Source: Deltaproteobacteria bacterium
GTDB taxonomy: Bacteria > Bdellovibrionota_B > Oligoflexia > Oligoflexales > Bog-1112
Assembly: GCA_016186945.1 (NCBI GenBank)
Contig: JACPKR010000022.1
Coordinates: forward strand, 26,480 to 90,479
Direction: 5' to 3'
DNA length: 64,000 nt
The position numbers and the translations under genes were made by a program. This document shows, in pieces, positions 51,665-64,000 of the stretch. The notes under the pieces were generated by a model. The model was not told the origin of the DNA. It worked only from the letters and a program-made list of their open reading frames with translations, and ran no database searches. Every line of letters starts with the position of its first letter. The stretch's first letter is position 1.

Positions 51665-52905
51665 GGATCGCTGTCATCGGTTCGGGAGCACGGGAGCACG
51701 CGATTTCCTGGGGCTTTAGCAGAGAAGGGCATGAAGTCTGGACCCTTCCAGGGAATGGTGGGTGCCGGCGCTCGGTTCCCATAAAAAGCGACCAGTTTGA
51801 TCAGATTGATAAGTTTTGTCGTGCGAACCGTGTGGATCTGATCGTAGTCGGACCTGAGAAACCTTTGGCGTTGGGAATTCAAGACGAACTTGCAAAACAC
51901 GGACATCGCGTGTTTGGACCCTCGAAGAGAGCGTCCGTACTTGAAAGTTCCAAGATCTGGGCGAAGGAATTCATGATCCGAAATGGAATTCAGACGCCTC
52001 CTTTTTGGATAGCGAAAGATATGAGGAACGCAAAGGAGTGGGCCTCACAGCTGAACGGGGATTGTGTGTTGAAATGGGATGGGCTGGCAGCGGGAAAGGG
52101 TGTAGCCGTCTGTAGCGGAAGGAGCGAGGCAGAAGAGTTTGTGGGAAAATACTCCAGACAGTTTGGTTCCGAACATTTCGTGATTGAGAAAAAACTCGAA
52201 GGTCGGGAGCTGTCACTCTTCGCGTTAACCGATGGGCGGGAATTTGTGTTACTCCCAGCGGTTCAGGATTACAAGCGCGTTTACGATGGTGACCAGGGCC
52301 CCAACACGGGAGGAATGGGTGCGGTAAGTTGTGAACAATTGCTTGATGCACCCATGAAGGAGAAAATTCTGAGAAAAATCGTGAGACCCACCATTCGTGG
52401 ATTGCAAAAGGAAGCAATCGACTACATGGGCTTTCTTTTCTTCGGGTTGATGCTGACCGACGGAGAACCTTACCTGCTGGAATACAATGTACGCTTGGGC
52501 GATCCAGAGGCCTCACTTGTCGTCCCCATGTTGAAGACCCCCCTAGCGGAGTTGATCACCGCTTGTCTTGAGCATCGTCTGGGAACGCAAAGTGTCAAGT
52601 GGCATGAGGAGCCTTTTGTAAACATAGTGTTGGTGTCGGGCGGGTATCCCGGTGAGTACCGCACAGGATTTCCCATTGCCGGCTTGGAGGTTTCTGAAAA
52701 GGATCTAGTGATTTTCCACGCAGGTACAGAAAAACGAGATCTCGATGTTGTGACAAAAGGAGGACGTGTTCTCAACGTCGTGGCAAGTGGACCTAGCTTG
52801 GAGGCAGCGAGACGGAAGGCTTACCAACAATGCCGGCGCATCCAGTTTAGCGAAATGTATTACCGCAAAGACATCGGTGTCCTTACGACGGGAGGCGGAC
52901 ATTGA
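51661..52905 (+). CDS. purD: Phosphoribosylamine-glycine ligase
   Basis: A 414-residue ATP-grasp enzyme that makes GAR from phosphoribosylamine and glycine. RIAVIGSGAREHAI is the N-terminal motif; LIVVGPEKPLALGI, LKWDGLAAGKGVAV, DQGPNTGGMGAVS and LEYNVRLGDPEAS (metal and ATP ligands) are all standard, with the conserved FNxRxGDPE reading YNVRLGDPE. It overlaps purCE by 4 bases and purN by 4, within the tightly packed part of the cluster. Confidence 0.94.
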   Translation: MRIAVIGSGAREHAISWGFSREGHEVWTLPGNGGCRRSVPIKSDQFDQIDKFCRANRVDLIVVGPEKPLALGIQDELAKHGHRVFGPSKRASVLESSKIWAKEFMIRNGIQTPPFWIAKDMRNAKEWASQLNGDCVLKWDGLAAGKGVAVCSGRSEAEEFVGKYSRQFGSEHFVIEKKLEGRELSLFALTDGREFVLLPAVQDYKRVYDGDQGPNTGGMGAVSCEQLLDAPMKEKILRKIVRPTIRGLQKEAIDYMGFLFFGLMLTDGEPYLLEYNVRLGDPEASLVVPMLKTPLAELITACLEHRLGTQSVKWHEEPFVNIVLVSGGYPGEYRTGFPIAGLEVSEKDLVIFHAGTEKRDLDVVTKGGRVLNVVASGPSLEAARRKAYQQCRRIQFSEMYYRKDIGVLTTGGGH

Positions 52906-53504
52906 CCCTCCCAGGCAGGGTGAGAAAACGAATTGCCGTCCTGATTTCAGGAAGAGGCAGTAACATGTTGCGCATAGTGGAGGAAGCACAAACAGGAATT
53001 TTGAAGAACTCGTGCGAAGTTTGTGCAGTGATTGCCAACAACGAGCAGGCTGGTGGGCTGGCTCTCGCACGAGACATGCAGGTTCCTACTTTCGTGGTCC
53101 CGTCAAGGGGACAGCCCCAGGAAGTTTTTGAGAACGACCTCTTGCAGGTGTTGAAAAGTTTAGATGTTGACTACCTTGTTCTGGCAGGTTTCATGAAGAT
53201 CCTGTCCGGATCCTTCGTTTCGCACTATAAGCGACGTATCGTCAACATCCACCCCGCGGATACGAGACAGCACAAAGGTCTTTACGCCTATCAATGGGCT
53301 TTTGAGCGAAAACTTCCCAGCACAAAGATTACCGTGCATTACGTCGATGACGGAGTGGATACAGGCGAGATCATTGCACAGACCGATCTTGATTTAAAAG
53401 GTGCCGCGAGTTTGGGTGAGGTAGAGGAACGAGGGATAGCAGTCGAACATCAATTTTATAGCAAAGTTTTGCGGTCAGTGTTTTCAACTCAAGAGGGGGA
53501 CTAG
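52902..53504 (+). CDS. purN: Phosphoribosylglycinamide formyltransferase
   Basis: A 200-residue folate-dependent GAR transformylase. TTG 52902, overlapping the purD stop, has GGAGG 6 bases upstream; GTG 52920 is the alternative. IAVLISGRGSNM binds GAR, VLAGFMKIL and the catalytic Asn-His pair in NIHPADT with the Asp in VDTGEIIAQ complete the site. The loop after NIHPAD differs from the E. coli SLLP form but is seen in other bacteria. purF starts 3 bases after the stop. Confidence 0.92.
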   Translation: MTLPGRVRKRIAVLISGRGSNMLRIVEEAQTGILKNSCEVCAVIANNEQAGGLALARDMQVPTFVVPSRGQPQEVFENDLLQVLKSLDVDYLVLAGFMKILSGSFVSHYKRRIVNIHPADTRQHKGLYAYQWAFERKLPSTKITVHYVDDGVDTGEIIAQTDLDLKGAASLGEVEERGIAVEHQFYSKVLRSVFSTQEGD

Positions 53505-53507
53505 GCA

Positions 53508-56092
<2,585 letters not shown>

Positions 56093-56094
<2 letters not shown>

Positions 56095-56097
56095 GAG
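56093..56097 (+). promoter_or_regulatory. Ribosome binding site deciding the guaA start
   Basis: AGGAG overlapping the guaB stop, 5 bases before GTG 56103, which itself lies inside a family A element. Confidence 0.65.
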
Positions 56098-56248
56098 CTA
56101 TAGTGTTCAAGATAATCAATTTGGGGACAAACTTTTTGAAAAAAGTTATTTCCCCAACAGTATTTAAAGTTTTTTGGGGGGAGGTGTGGAGGGGAACTTT
56201 TTTTCAAAAAAGGTCCTCTCCACAAATTCTTTTTCCCAAATACTATAG
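56098..56248. repeat. Family A element forming the guaA 5' end (A7)
   Basis: A 151-bp complete copy, ends CTATAGTGTTCAAGATAAT and TTTTTCCCAAATACTATAG, with the AT/C-rich core (AAAGTTTTTTGGGGGGAGG). It is open in the guaA frame and contains its only usable start codons. Confidence 0.9.
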
Positions 56249-57791
56249 TCCTCATCAAAAAGGGATTCTCATCATTGACTATGGTTCGCAATACACGTTC
56301 CTGATTGCGCGAAGATTGAGGGAGCTTGGGGCCTATACGGAAATCGTTTCAAATAAGGACGCGCTGCCTTCCGGTTTTGAAGTTCAGGGATTTGTTCTCT
56401 CGGGAAGTCCACGAAGTGCGGATGGGGCGGACACTGTCCCGGCTTTCTTGTGGGAGAGTGGGAAACCTATTTTAGGGATTTGCTATGGCATGCAGCTCAT
56501 CAGCCATGCATTCGGAGGTCAGATTCGTTCGCAAGAAAAGAGAGAATATGGGAGAGCACAGCTTTCCTTAACGGAGTCCTCACCCCGGCTCGTACGGGAA
56601 CTTTTTGCAGATACACCCTCACTACAAACTGTTTGGATGAGTCATGGTGACGATGTGGAAACAGCTCCGCCGGAATTTGAAACTTACGGCGTCACGGAAT
56701 CGAAAGCAAGTGCCGTGCTCGCTCATCGCAAATTGCCGATCATTGGCTTACAGTTTCATCCGGAGGTTCATCACACGGATTGGGGAAAGACCATTCTTCA
56801 AAATTTTGCCAATCGCGTTTGTGGAATGAACCTCGATTGGACGCCCCAGGCTTTTGTGGAGGAGTTGGCTGGCAAGCTTGAAGCTACGCTAGGGCCACAG
56901 GATCGGGTCTTGCTTGCCATTTCCGGAGGAGTGGATTCGACAGTTTGCGGGGTGCTTCTGACAAAGATTCTGGGCAAGGAGCGCGTGACGTGTGTGTTCG
57001 TAGATCATGGGTTGTTGAGAAGCGGAGAGGCTGACTATGTCAGTGAAAAACTTGGAAACTTGGGTTTGAATCTGACGGTTCTTGAAAGAAGCGAGCTTTT
57101 TCTGCAAAAGATTGCTGGCGTGTCGGATGCCGAAGAGAAGCGAAAAATCATCGGACGAACATTTATAGAAGTGTTTGAAAAGTTTGCGACGGGGCGAAGC
57201 TTCACGCATTTTGCACAGGGAACGCTATATCCTGACGTCATTGAATCTTCCGGTGCTGGTTCCCAGGCAGAGGTGATCAAGAGTCATCATAATGTGGGTG
57301 GGCTGCCAGAAACGTTGAAGCTCTCGCTTTTGGAACCTTTCCGTTTTCTTTTCAAAGACGAGGTCCGACGCTTGGGGAAGGACTTGGGTCTGCCAGAATT
57401 TTTACTTAATCGCCATCCCTTTCCTGGGCCTGGCCTGGCTATAAGAATACCAGGTGAAGTTTCCAAAGAAAAAGTTTCTATATTGCAGAAAGCTGATCAG
57501 ATTTTTTCTCATGCTCTCCGTGAACATGGGTTCTACGAGAAAATCTGGCAGGCAGGTGTCGTTCTGCTGCCTGTCAAGTCTGTTGGTGTCATGGGTGACA
57601 AGAGGACGTATGAATATACCTGCGTCCTACGAGCGGTGCATGCTGCTGATGCCATGACGGCACAGGTTGGGGACTTACCTCTTTCTTTCCTTACTGGGGT
57701 TGCCGATCAGATCGTTCGTAAGGTTCCCGGGATCAATCGAGTTCTTTACGATGTGACTAGCAAACCTCCCGCAACGATCGAGTGGGAGTGA
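56103..57791 (+). CDS. guaA: GMP synthase with repeat-derived N-terminus
   Basis: A 562-residue glutamine-hydrolysing XMP aminase. The glutaminase domain begins only at about residue 53 (GILIIDYGSQYTFLIARRLREL), with the nucleophile Cys in GICYGMQL and the His/Glu in QFHPEVHHT. The ATP pyrophosphatase loop is ISGGVDSTVCGVLL, and the dimerisation domain has RHPFPGPGLAIRI. Codons 1-49 are a family A element read in frame. No ATG, GTG or TTG lies between the element and the domain, and AGGAG precedes GTG 56103, so a hybrid protein with ~49 extra residues is the simplest reading. The insertion has displaced the native start. Confidence 0.9.
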   Translation: MFKIINLGTNFLKKVISPTVFKVFWGEVWRGTFFQKRSSPQILFPKYYSPHQKGILIIDYGSQYTFLIARRLRELGAYTEIVSNKDALPSGFEVQGFVLSGSPRSADGADTVPAFLWESGKPILGICYGMQLISHAFGGQIRSQEKREYGRAQLSLTESSPRLVRELFADTPSLQTVWMSHGDDVETAPPEFETYGVTESKASAVLAHRKLPIIGLQFHPEVHHTDWGKTILQNFANRVCGMNLDWTPQAFVEELAGKLEATLGPQDRVLLAISGGVDSTVCGVLLTKILGKERVTCVFVDHGLLRSGEADYVSEKLGNLGLNLTVLERSELFLQKIAGVSDAEEKRKIIGRTFIEVFEKFATGRSFTHFAQGTLYPDVIESSGAGSQAEVIKSHHNVGGLPETLKLSLLEPFRFLFKDEVRRLGKDLGLPEFLLNRHPFPGPGLAIRIPGEVSKEKVSILQKADQIFSHALREHGFYEKIWQAGVVLLPVKSVGVMGDKRTYEYTCVLRAVHAADAMTAQVGDLPLSFLTGVADQIVRKVPGINRVLYDVTSKPPATIEWE

Positions 57792-57896
57792 GTCGCCTCC
57801 CCCAAGGAACTCTTGGAGGAACCAGCTGCGCAGTTTCCTCCAAACCACCTCCTTGCCCGCAGCGGGCCAAACCACCTCCTTGCTCCCAGCGGCTTA
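57792..57896. repeat. Family B element, partial with duplicated tail (B14)
   Basis: GTCGCCTCCCCCAAGG, the TTGGAGGAA/TTCCTCCAA hairpin and a duplicated CAAACCACCTCCTTGC. It directly follows the guaA stop and ends 5 bases before the convergent immunity gene stop. Confidence 0.85.
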
Positions 57897-57901
57897 AGAC
57901 A

Positions 57902-58210
57902 CTATTCCAATCTGTATGTCGCATTATGGTCTTCAACCAGTTGTCTAAACCTAGCAATTAAAAAATCAAGTTTACTGAGGTCTCCCCCAGCATCATAAAG
58001 TCCATCTTTTAAAGTTATATTGTACCAGTCATCTTCGCTAGTCTCGACCAATCCAGTCTTGAAAGAGACCGACTCGAGGGTTGTATAAAGAACGCCTATC
58101 TTTACTGACCAGCAAGGGTTGTCACAAGTTTTAATGTCGATCCCATTTTCATGTTCCCAATCTCCATCGCACATATTTTTAAACCACGCTGTTAACCAAG
58201 CTATTTCCAT
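57902..58210 (-). CDS. Imm53-like immunity protein
   Basis: A 102-residue protein. WLTAWFKNMCDGDWEHENGIDIKT, followed by DNPCWSVKI, a central DDWYNITLKDGLYDAGGD and a helical end KLDFLIARFRQLV, fits the Imm53 immunity family. It starts 4 bases after the stop of the RHS toxin, the normal position for an immunity gene, and would protect the producer by binding the toxin's C-terminal domain in the cytoplasm. Confidence 0.83.
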   Translation of the reverse strand: MEIAWLTAWFKNMCDGDWEHENGIDIKTCDNPCWSVKIGVLYTTLESVSFKTGLVETSEDDWYNITLKDGLYDAGGDLSKLDFLIARFRQLVEDHNATYRLE

Positions 58211-58213
58211 TTT

Positions 58214-61200
58214 TTACCTCAAAAAATCCTTAAATCTTTGGTTGTTTGGAAAGTCCGAACGAGAAGGTTTCTCTACTCCCCCTGGAATGCTTTTCCCTTG
58301 AATGTGGGGCGTCGGAGTTTCTATTCCCGTTGTTTTGCTTCTATGAGGTCTTCCTGCCCTACCATCAGGCAATCCTCCGTCGAATCTTTTTATAGGATTA
58401 AAATTGTTATGATTCACTTTTTCATAGGTTTCATATTTGAAAATATTACCATGATTGTCTCTTTGGAAAACGGAGTGGTGACCCCCTGCGGAACGATCTG
58501 GTTTTAAATTGTTTTTGCCTCTGCCAGCTTGTTTGAAGCTTTCGGAGCTGAGGTTTTTAGCTTGTTTAGTATGTTCCAGGCATTCGACCGCATGAGTCCC
58601 CCCCTTATAGGCTTTTCCCAAACCTGTCGCGTAGGGCAAGGCTGCGCCCAGAACGTCTAAACCCAAGGCCGCAAAATTATCCTTGGAGGGGTCTTTGAAC
58701 ACATCGAAAAGATCCAGAGCGATGAACCCGATATCAGCAATGGTATCGAGCGGAATCGTCCCCGAGGGGTCGGTATAGCGCAGTGGTTGATTCTTCGCGT
58801 AGCTATAGAGGTTACAGCTAATCGGATCTTCGAGACAAAGTTCAGGTTGTTCCAGAAAAACAGGATCTGGGGAGATGAACGTGCCCAGGGCCGGGGAGTA
58901 ATAGCGTTGGCCGAAAAGATAGAGTCCAAGCTGTTTTTCAAAATCTTGACCTGTAAATCGTCGGTTCTCGGTCTTTGGTCCATCCTCTGGCTCTGTTCCA
59001 TAAGGAAAGTAGGACATCGCCTCAAGAATTTTACCGTCCTGATCCAAAGAAAGTTCGGGAGACCCTAGATGGTCGCTAACAAATTCGACAAAACGCTTAT
59101 TCTTATGATCAAACTTCGCAATCGGACGGCCACCTAAATTGATGTAGCTAAGTCCTTCTTTCGATTGAAGGTGAAACTCTGTCTCTTCGGTGGGAAAAAA
59201 GGTCGTCTCCGTCCTGTTTGCCTGCCCCGAGAAGCGAATCTCTCGATAGCGCCTTTGCCCTTGCGTCTCGTAACCAAAGGCAAACAGTGTTCCATCGGTC
59301 GCTTCGGCTTCCACCAAATTGTGCTCTGCGTGAAAACGAAGCGATTTCAGTTTCGAGGAATCAGCAACCATATTCCCAAAGGCGTTATAGTGTTCGCCCG
59401 GCTGATCCCATTCAAAAGAGTTTTCAACAGATCCGGGGGATCTTCTCTCATCATTCGAAAGCAGATGACCCGAAGGGGTGTAGGCATAATTTAAAGTTCG
59501 ACCGTATCTACTGGCCTGAAGCAATTCTTGTCGTTTGGAGTACACAAAACGTGAGCTGCGGTCGCGATGAGGACTGAAGTCGCTAAGATCTTCGATCCCG
59601 AGTAAAGTCCCCAACCCAGAAAAGGTATAGCTCAAATCTTGAAGACGTTCCTCGGTGGGCCCCTTCCTTTTCGTGACAAGCTTCTCCAATCGCAACGACA
59701 CGTCATCATAATGAAAGACTGTCTCTCGCATGGGGGATTGCAGTGTTTGCATCAACCCATGCGGCGCATAGCGAAGGGAAACGATATAATCTTTTCCGTC
59801 TGACGACGCTTTGAGTGATTCGAGGTGACCGGCTCTATTTCTTGTTAACTCCGTTACTAAACCTAAAACGTTGCTTTGTGAAGAAAGTTGTCCGAGCCGA
59901 TTATAGGTGTAGGTTTCATTAAACGAAGTTTTACCAAAACTGATCGTTTTTTCAATTACCGATCCGGAAGCATCATAAGAAAATCCCCAGACCCCATCAT
60001 AAAAGCCATTAGGGTCAAAAACGTTTACTTGAGTGAGAAGCCCAACGTTAAGGCTCCCATGGGTTTGACTTGTGTCCGCTGCGGAGAAATCATAAGCACG
60101 GGTTTCGAGAAGATTACCATCCAGACGAGTTGTCACCACACGATCAAGCTTGTCGCGATGGTACTCATAATGATGAAGATGCGACTTATTGTGGTCCCAT
60201 CTGAATTTGTCGGAAAGTTTCCCTCTGCCGTCGTAACTAAAGCCAACTCCCCCAATCCCAGCAACTGTCTGGGAAATCAGAAGCCCTCGGGAGTCATAGC
60301 GAAGCTCACGTGCTTCAGCCTCACCCGCTAAATAGATTTGCCTAAGATTCCCTCTGTCATCTCGTTTAAAAGAATAAGAAAAACCTTCTTCATCAATCAG
60401 ACCAAAAACTTCATCACCATCGCGGATGATGGAACGCTCCACAGATACAAGGTTCTCACCTTCGTCAAATTGCTTTGTTTCGTGGACGCCCCAAGGGTAA
60501 TAGGTGAACTCTTGACGAAGACCTCGTTTTAGCTTCACATCCTCTAATTGACTTCCCGATTGCACGATGCTGTGGACGCGACCCAATCCATCGTAGTCTG
60601 TGCGTTCAGGAGTCGCCCCATCGGGCGTCAAGAGGGTCTTTAGATCACCCTTGAAAAGATCGGACACCGAGAGGCTCTGCTCTTTATGAAAAGGCTTGTA
60701 TCTGGTTTTAATCTGCTGACCGAATCCGGTCTCGACCAAAGCCATAACACGCACGCCACTGGATTCATGGTCTGCTATCTGCGCAAGTTCCTCACCAAAC
60801 GCGTCTATAACATAGAGGTTCTCATTCCAGACCGAAGACTCAGCTATCGTTTCGCGAAGTTGGGAATGTAAAATCTGCTGAAGGTTATTCCTCGCATGGG
60901 AGTAGGCAAAATGTTCTTCTTCACCGCTGTTGGATATTTTTTCCAAAAGTCGGGAAAGCTCGTCATAGCGAAAAGTCGTTTGCCGCCCACGAGGGTCGAG
61001 CACAGACACCACTCGACCCAGGGCGTCACGCTGTAACGTATGCTTATGCCCAAGGGCGTTCTGGGTGCCCACAAGAAAGAGGCCATCTTCATACGTTGAT
61101 AACTCAACCAAACCGTCTTGATCCGAATGCGCGGTCAGGTTGCCAAAACGATCGTACTCAAAATAGGTGTGAACCGCATCAACGCGTTTCTGCTGTTTCA

Positions 61201-63867
61201 ATATCTTGATCGGGTCGTGGTCGATCTCAGTATCGAAGATCCGATCCGTCTCTTCCGCAACCTTTCCCGTTACAGTGTCATAGGTTAAAGTTCTGTGAGA
61301 CAGAACAGCACCGTTCTGCCCCAAGGTGGTCACGTCGTTAGGCAACTTACAAATCCCTAAATGGCTAAGGGACTCCGTTGCCTGACTATAATCGATTAGG
61401 ACTTCGAGACTTCGTTCGGGCAGCGAATGCCCTTTTATCCCTTCATGGGAGCCTCTGGTTTTTAAAATTCGCCTGGGAAGATTGCACGCGTCGAAATTTT
61501 GATAAACATCGTTATGCTGCAAGGAATCCTGGGGAGACCCGGAGCCAAAATTGAAGGTATGCTGTGAGACAAGGCGTTTATAAAAGCTCTTGTCCCCATG
61601 TCTTGAAACGTCCTCCCAGTTCCAACGGGTTTGACGCAAAAGTTTTTTCGAATTTAAAGGACCATCGACTTCTGCGGAGAACCACCCCGACGTGGAATCC
61701 AACACGAAAGATCCAGGGGACGTCTGCCAGTCGTATTCTCTCAGTTCTTTTAGAGTACTGCCCAATCTAGGATTTTGCGCGCCATAGAAGTACTCATGTT
61801 TCGTCAGAACCCGGTCCGGTCTTTCAGCATCCGCGGAAAGTGTGGCCACCCGTTCAAAGCCCAGAAATTTACGTTCACTCGGACTGTAGCGACCTTTGTG
61901 GTAAAGGTAGCGTGTGACTTGCGGCTGTTTTCTTTCCCCTCCGGCATCAAGTTCAAACTGGGCGATCTGTTTAACGAGAAGTTTGGGGAAATGCAAATTT
62001 CCCAAATCCCTAAGCCCATGTTTTCGGTCACGCTTTATTTCTTCACGAGAACTTGTGTACGACACCTCATAGCGGAGTCCGTTTTCAAACTCCAAGCGTT
62101 GCAAAAGGTGGGGAGGTTCTTGTTTTCCCGTGTCGCGTCGATGAAAGTCGATAACTTTGACCTCACGCATTTGCTGCCGAGGCCAAATCACCACATCGCG
62201 TTGCCCGTCTCCATCAATATCGAGCAATCGACTAGCACTGTGCCGATGATCCAAAAAAACAGGCTCATTGAGTTTTAAAGAACTCAGTCCCGTCTGAAAG
62301 GAGCCATCTCCAAGGCCTTGCCAAATCTGCACAGATGACCCAGCATCATCGATGCGAACAGTGTCGGCAATGCCATCTCCAGTAAGATCCAAAAACCAAT
62401 TGTCTTCCAGACGTCGTGTCTTGAAATCTTCAAAGTCAAAGCTATGAAACTGCCCTTCGCCACATTTTTTCCGATCAACGTCATGACGTGGTATCGAGGA
62501 AAAAACAAGATCACCGTGTTTAAGGTGAGAGCGACTGCGATTTTGATAGAAGCAGTAGTCTCGGGAACTGACGATGTACACCAAATCAGATAGACCATCT
62601 CCTGTCATGTCAGCAAAAACAACCTTTCGCCCTTCAAAAGGTCTCTGATCCTGACTTTCAAAAGGAAGAAAGGAGTCTAGACAATCAAATGTCGGTTCGT
62701 CATGTGACCCGTAAGGTGTTGTATTAAAGCAAACCTGCAAGGGACGCTTTTTAAACTGGAAGCTCTGCGGGATGATAACAATATCGCTGCGTCCATCTTG
62801 GTCGACATCCAAAAACTGAGCGAGCGAGGGAAAAGATAAAACGTGAAGACCTTTTGGAAGGGAAAAACGTTTCTGAGACTCTTCAAAGGCCCCGTTCGGC
62901 TTACGCCAAAAAACTTCAAAGTTTTCCACCCCTCCAAATTCTCGGAAAGCAATCAAGTCAGGATAACCGTCACCGTCAATGTCGGCAAATTGATAGTTCG
63001 GCCGATCTATCCCCGGGTTGATCTCTCCTCTTTTCCCTCCGTTCGATTGCGCTAAACGCCACAACCCGGCAGGTTCGAAAAACTCTCCGTCTCCTTGGTT
63101 ATGGAAAATTTTCGTCTGGTTACGAAAGTCGCGAACCAAAGCGTCGACGGTCCCGTCGTTGTTCATGTCCGCCAACTCAAGGATGCGGCCTTCTTTCATG
63201 ACATCGGATAAGGCCCCCCAACTTTCGACGAGAGGGTGCGTTCTCTCATCCGAGAAAGGGGTCTTGCTATAAGTTAAACGCAGAGTTGGATGACGAATCG
63301 TGTCCTCAGAAAGTTCCGGCGAAGTTCCAAAGCGGTAGACACGAAGGAGAAGATTTTGCTGGCTGTAGGAACCTTCTTCAAGTTCCCCCTGCAAATCTTC
63401 CTGCGCGAAGTCGCGACAAGTGGAACCGCTTCGGACACTTTGTCGGCCATCGGCATTAGGTCCGAGATAAGCAAAGCACCAGTGATGCAACGGTTTCCCG
63501 TCAAATGTGAAACGTGCACCACCATAAAGGAAGGCGTTTCGTTGCAAGGTTCCGTTGGAAAAAACAACCTGGCGAGAAGAGTTGGCTAAAAGTTCAAAGT
63601 GGACTTCGCTCCTGCCTCCAGCATAGGCTACTCTATTTAAATAAAAACGCCCGTCACGTAGAATCGAATCAAAGCGTACAGCCTCTTTTTGCGGGCTAAG
63701 AATCAGGGCTAGCGGCCATTGCGAATTTTTAGCCAATTCTTCGGGAGCCGCGCAAACCTGTTGAGGGCAGCCGTAATAGTACGTGTAGCCATCAGGGTAA
63801 GTCTCAACGAACACCCGATTGAACGTGAGAACATCGAGTACTTCCTCGTTCGCGCCTAAGAATATAG
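58214..63867 (-). CDS. RHS-repeat polymorphic toxin, 5' end removed by an IS3 element
   Basis: At least 1880 codons. The N-terminal part has FG-GAP/VCBS-like repeats (DMNNDGTVDALV, DIDGDGYPDLIAF, DVDQDGRSDIVII, DITGDG-like DLTGDGIADTV), as in SpvB/TcB-type shells. YD/RHS repeats follow over about 1000 residues (YDALGR-like RDALGRVVSVLDPRG, YDELSRL, YDGLGRVHSI). The RHS core ends with LFGQRYYSPALGTFISPDP and YAKNQPLRYTDPSG. The final ~135 residues are a toxin tip with GGHHSVFQRDNHGNIFKYETYEK and PTPHIQGKSIPGGV, similar to polymorphic toxin type 24. The frame stays open to 63867, where the IS end begins; no signal peptide is seen, so the start and export region are lost or lie beyond the IS. 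GTG 63814 is a possible internal start. Confidence 0.88.
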
Positions 63868-64000
63868 TGGACCCCGAAAACTGGACAGCTTGCTAAGTAA
63901 GACCCTCCGGTATATTAAAACATCGCCAAGGAGGGATTCATATGGCGCAGAGGAAACGGCATACAGCCCAGTTTAAAGCAAAGGTAGCAGTGGAAGCACT
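63868..64000 (+). mobile_element. IS3-family insertion sequence, left end
   Basis: The left inverted end TGGACCCCGAAAACTGGACA begins at 63868, typical of the IS3 family. A transposase gene follows. The right end is beyond the window. The element interrupts the RHS gene. Confidence 0.85.
63942..64000 (+). CDS. IS3-family transposase OrfA (partial)
   Basis: ATG 63942 with a strong AAGGAGGGA upstream opens MAQRKRHTAQFKAKVAVEA, the standard N-terminus of IS3 OrfA, the helix-turn-helix part that binds the inverted ends. Only 19 codons are in the window. In complete elements OrfB (DDE domain) is reached by frameshifting. Confidence 0.85.
   Translation, partial: MAQRKRHTAQFKAKVAVEA

Noticed and set aside
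59888..60331. Open frames on the plus strand opposite the RHS gene (also 58238-58507, 59165-59577, 61775-62278)
   Set aside because: They are antisense shadows of a long repetitive gene with no binding sites, signals or domains.

Overview
The window is 64 kb of gene-dense bacterial chromosome from a Gram-negative organism: it has outer-membrane and periplasmic proteins, lipoproteins, HflK/HflC and a bc-type respiratory chain. Gene content (tandem DUF3015 proteins, a DUF4105 protein, a ~1000-residue PurL with a separate PurQ, FAD/Rieske/cytochrome modules) looks Bdellovibrionota/Oligoflexia- or deltaproteobacteria-like. The GC-rich palindromes that translate as 'VIPRLDRGIQ...DPAVKPRDD' are of a kind best known from Alphaproteobacteria, including Rickettsiales. 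The lineage assignment is an inference and is not firm. No rRNA, tRNA or CRISPR array was seen, and no gene-free stretch exceeds 300 bases.

Layout. 0-11 kb: secreted proteins, a subtilisin-like protease, hflK-hflC, a nucleoside-phosphorylase-like gene, fabH, a GMC/gluconate-dehydrogenase-like oxidoreductase pair, a small Cys-rich secreted protein and a YceI protein. 11-15 kb: an AT-rich pair of unknown genes, a DUF4105 protein and two DUF3015 paralogues. 15-24 kb: mnmH, then the 2-oxoglutarate dehydrogenase complex in the order sucB-lpd-sucA, then a UvrD/FBH1-like helicase. 24-30 kb (minus strand): a sugar transporter, ROK kinase and class III nucleotide cyclase operon, and a gamma-glutamyltransferase lipoprotein. 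30-36 kb: a redox cluster with a monoheme cytochrome-porin fusion, a Rieske protein, cytochrome b fused to a dihaem cytochrome c and a small cytochrome c, bracketed by two TSUP exporters. 36-43 kb: a lipoprotein, pyrD, and a pantothenate/CoA cluster (panG-like, panB, panC, coaX, coaBC). 43-44 kb: a secreted kinase-like gene broken by an in-frame stop. 44-58 kb: a purine cluster purL-purQ-purH-purCE-purD-purN-purF-guaB-guaA. 58-64 kb: a 5'-truncated RHS toxin with its immunity gene, cut by an IS3-family element at the right edge.

The most distinctive signal is two families of short dispersed elements. Family A (85-191 bp, seven copies) has CTATAG-type ends and exchangeable cores: none, a GC-rich palindrome, or an AT/C-rich core. 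Family B (146-169 bp when complete, about fifteen full or partial copies) has perfect inverted ends starting GTAATGCGTAAGCC and a very strong internal hairpin. They lie in most intergenic gaps, and several have entered genes. The N-termini of purQ, guaA and a sugar transporter run in frame through an element behind a good ribosome binding site, and the ends of at least five genes take their stop codon from an element. This resembles the in-frame palindromic elements of Rickettsia but involves two unrelated families.

The purine cluster makes IMP and GMP with unusual enzyme forms: an animal-type PurC-PurE fusion with a class II PurE signature (CO2-using, so PurK would not be needed) and an IMP dehydrogenase without CBS domains. 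purM and purB are not in the window.
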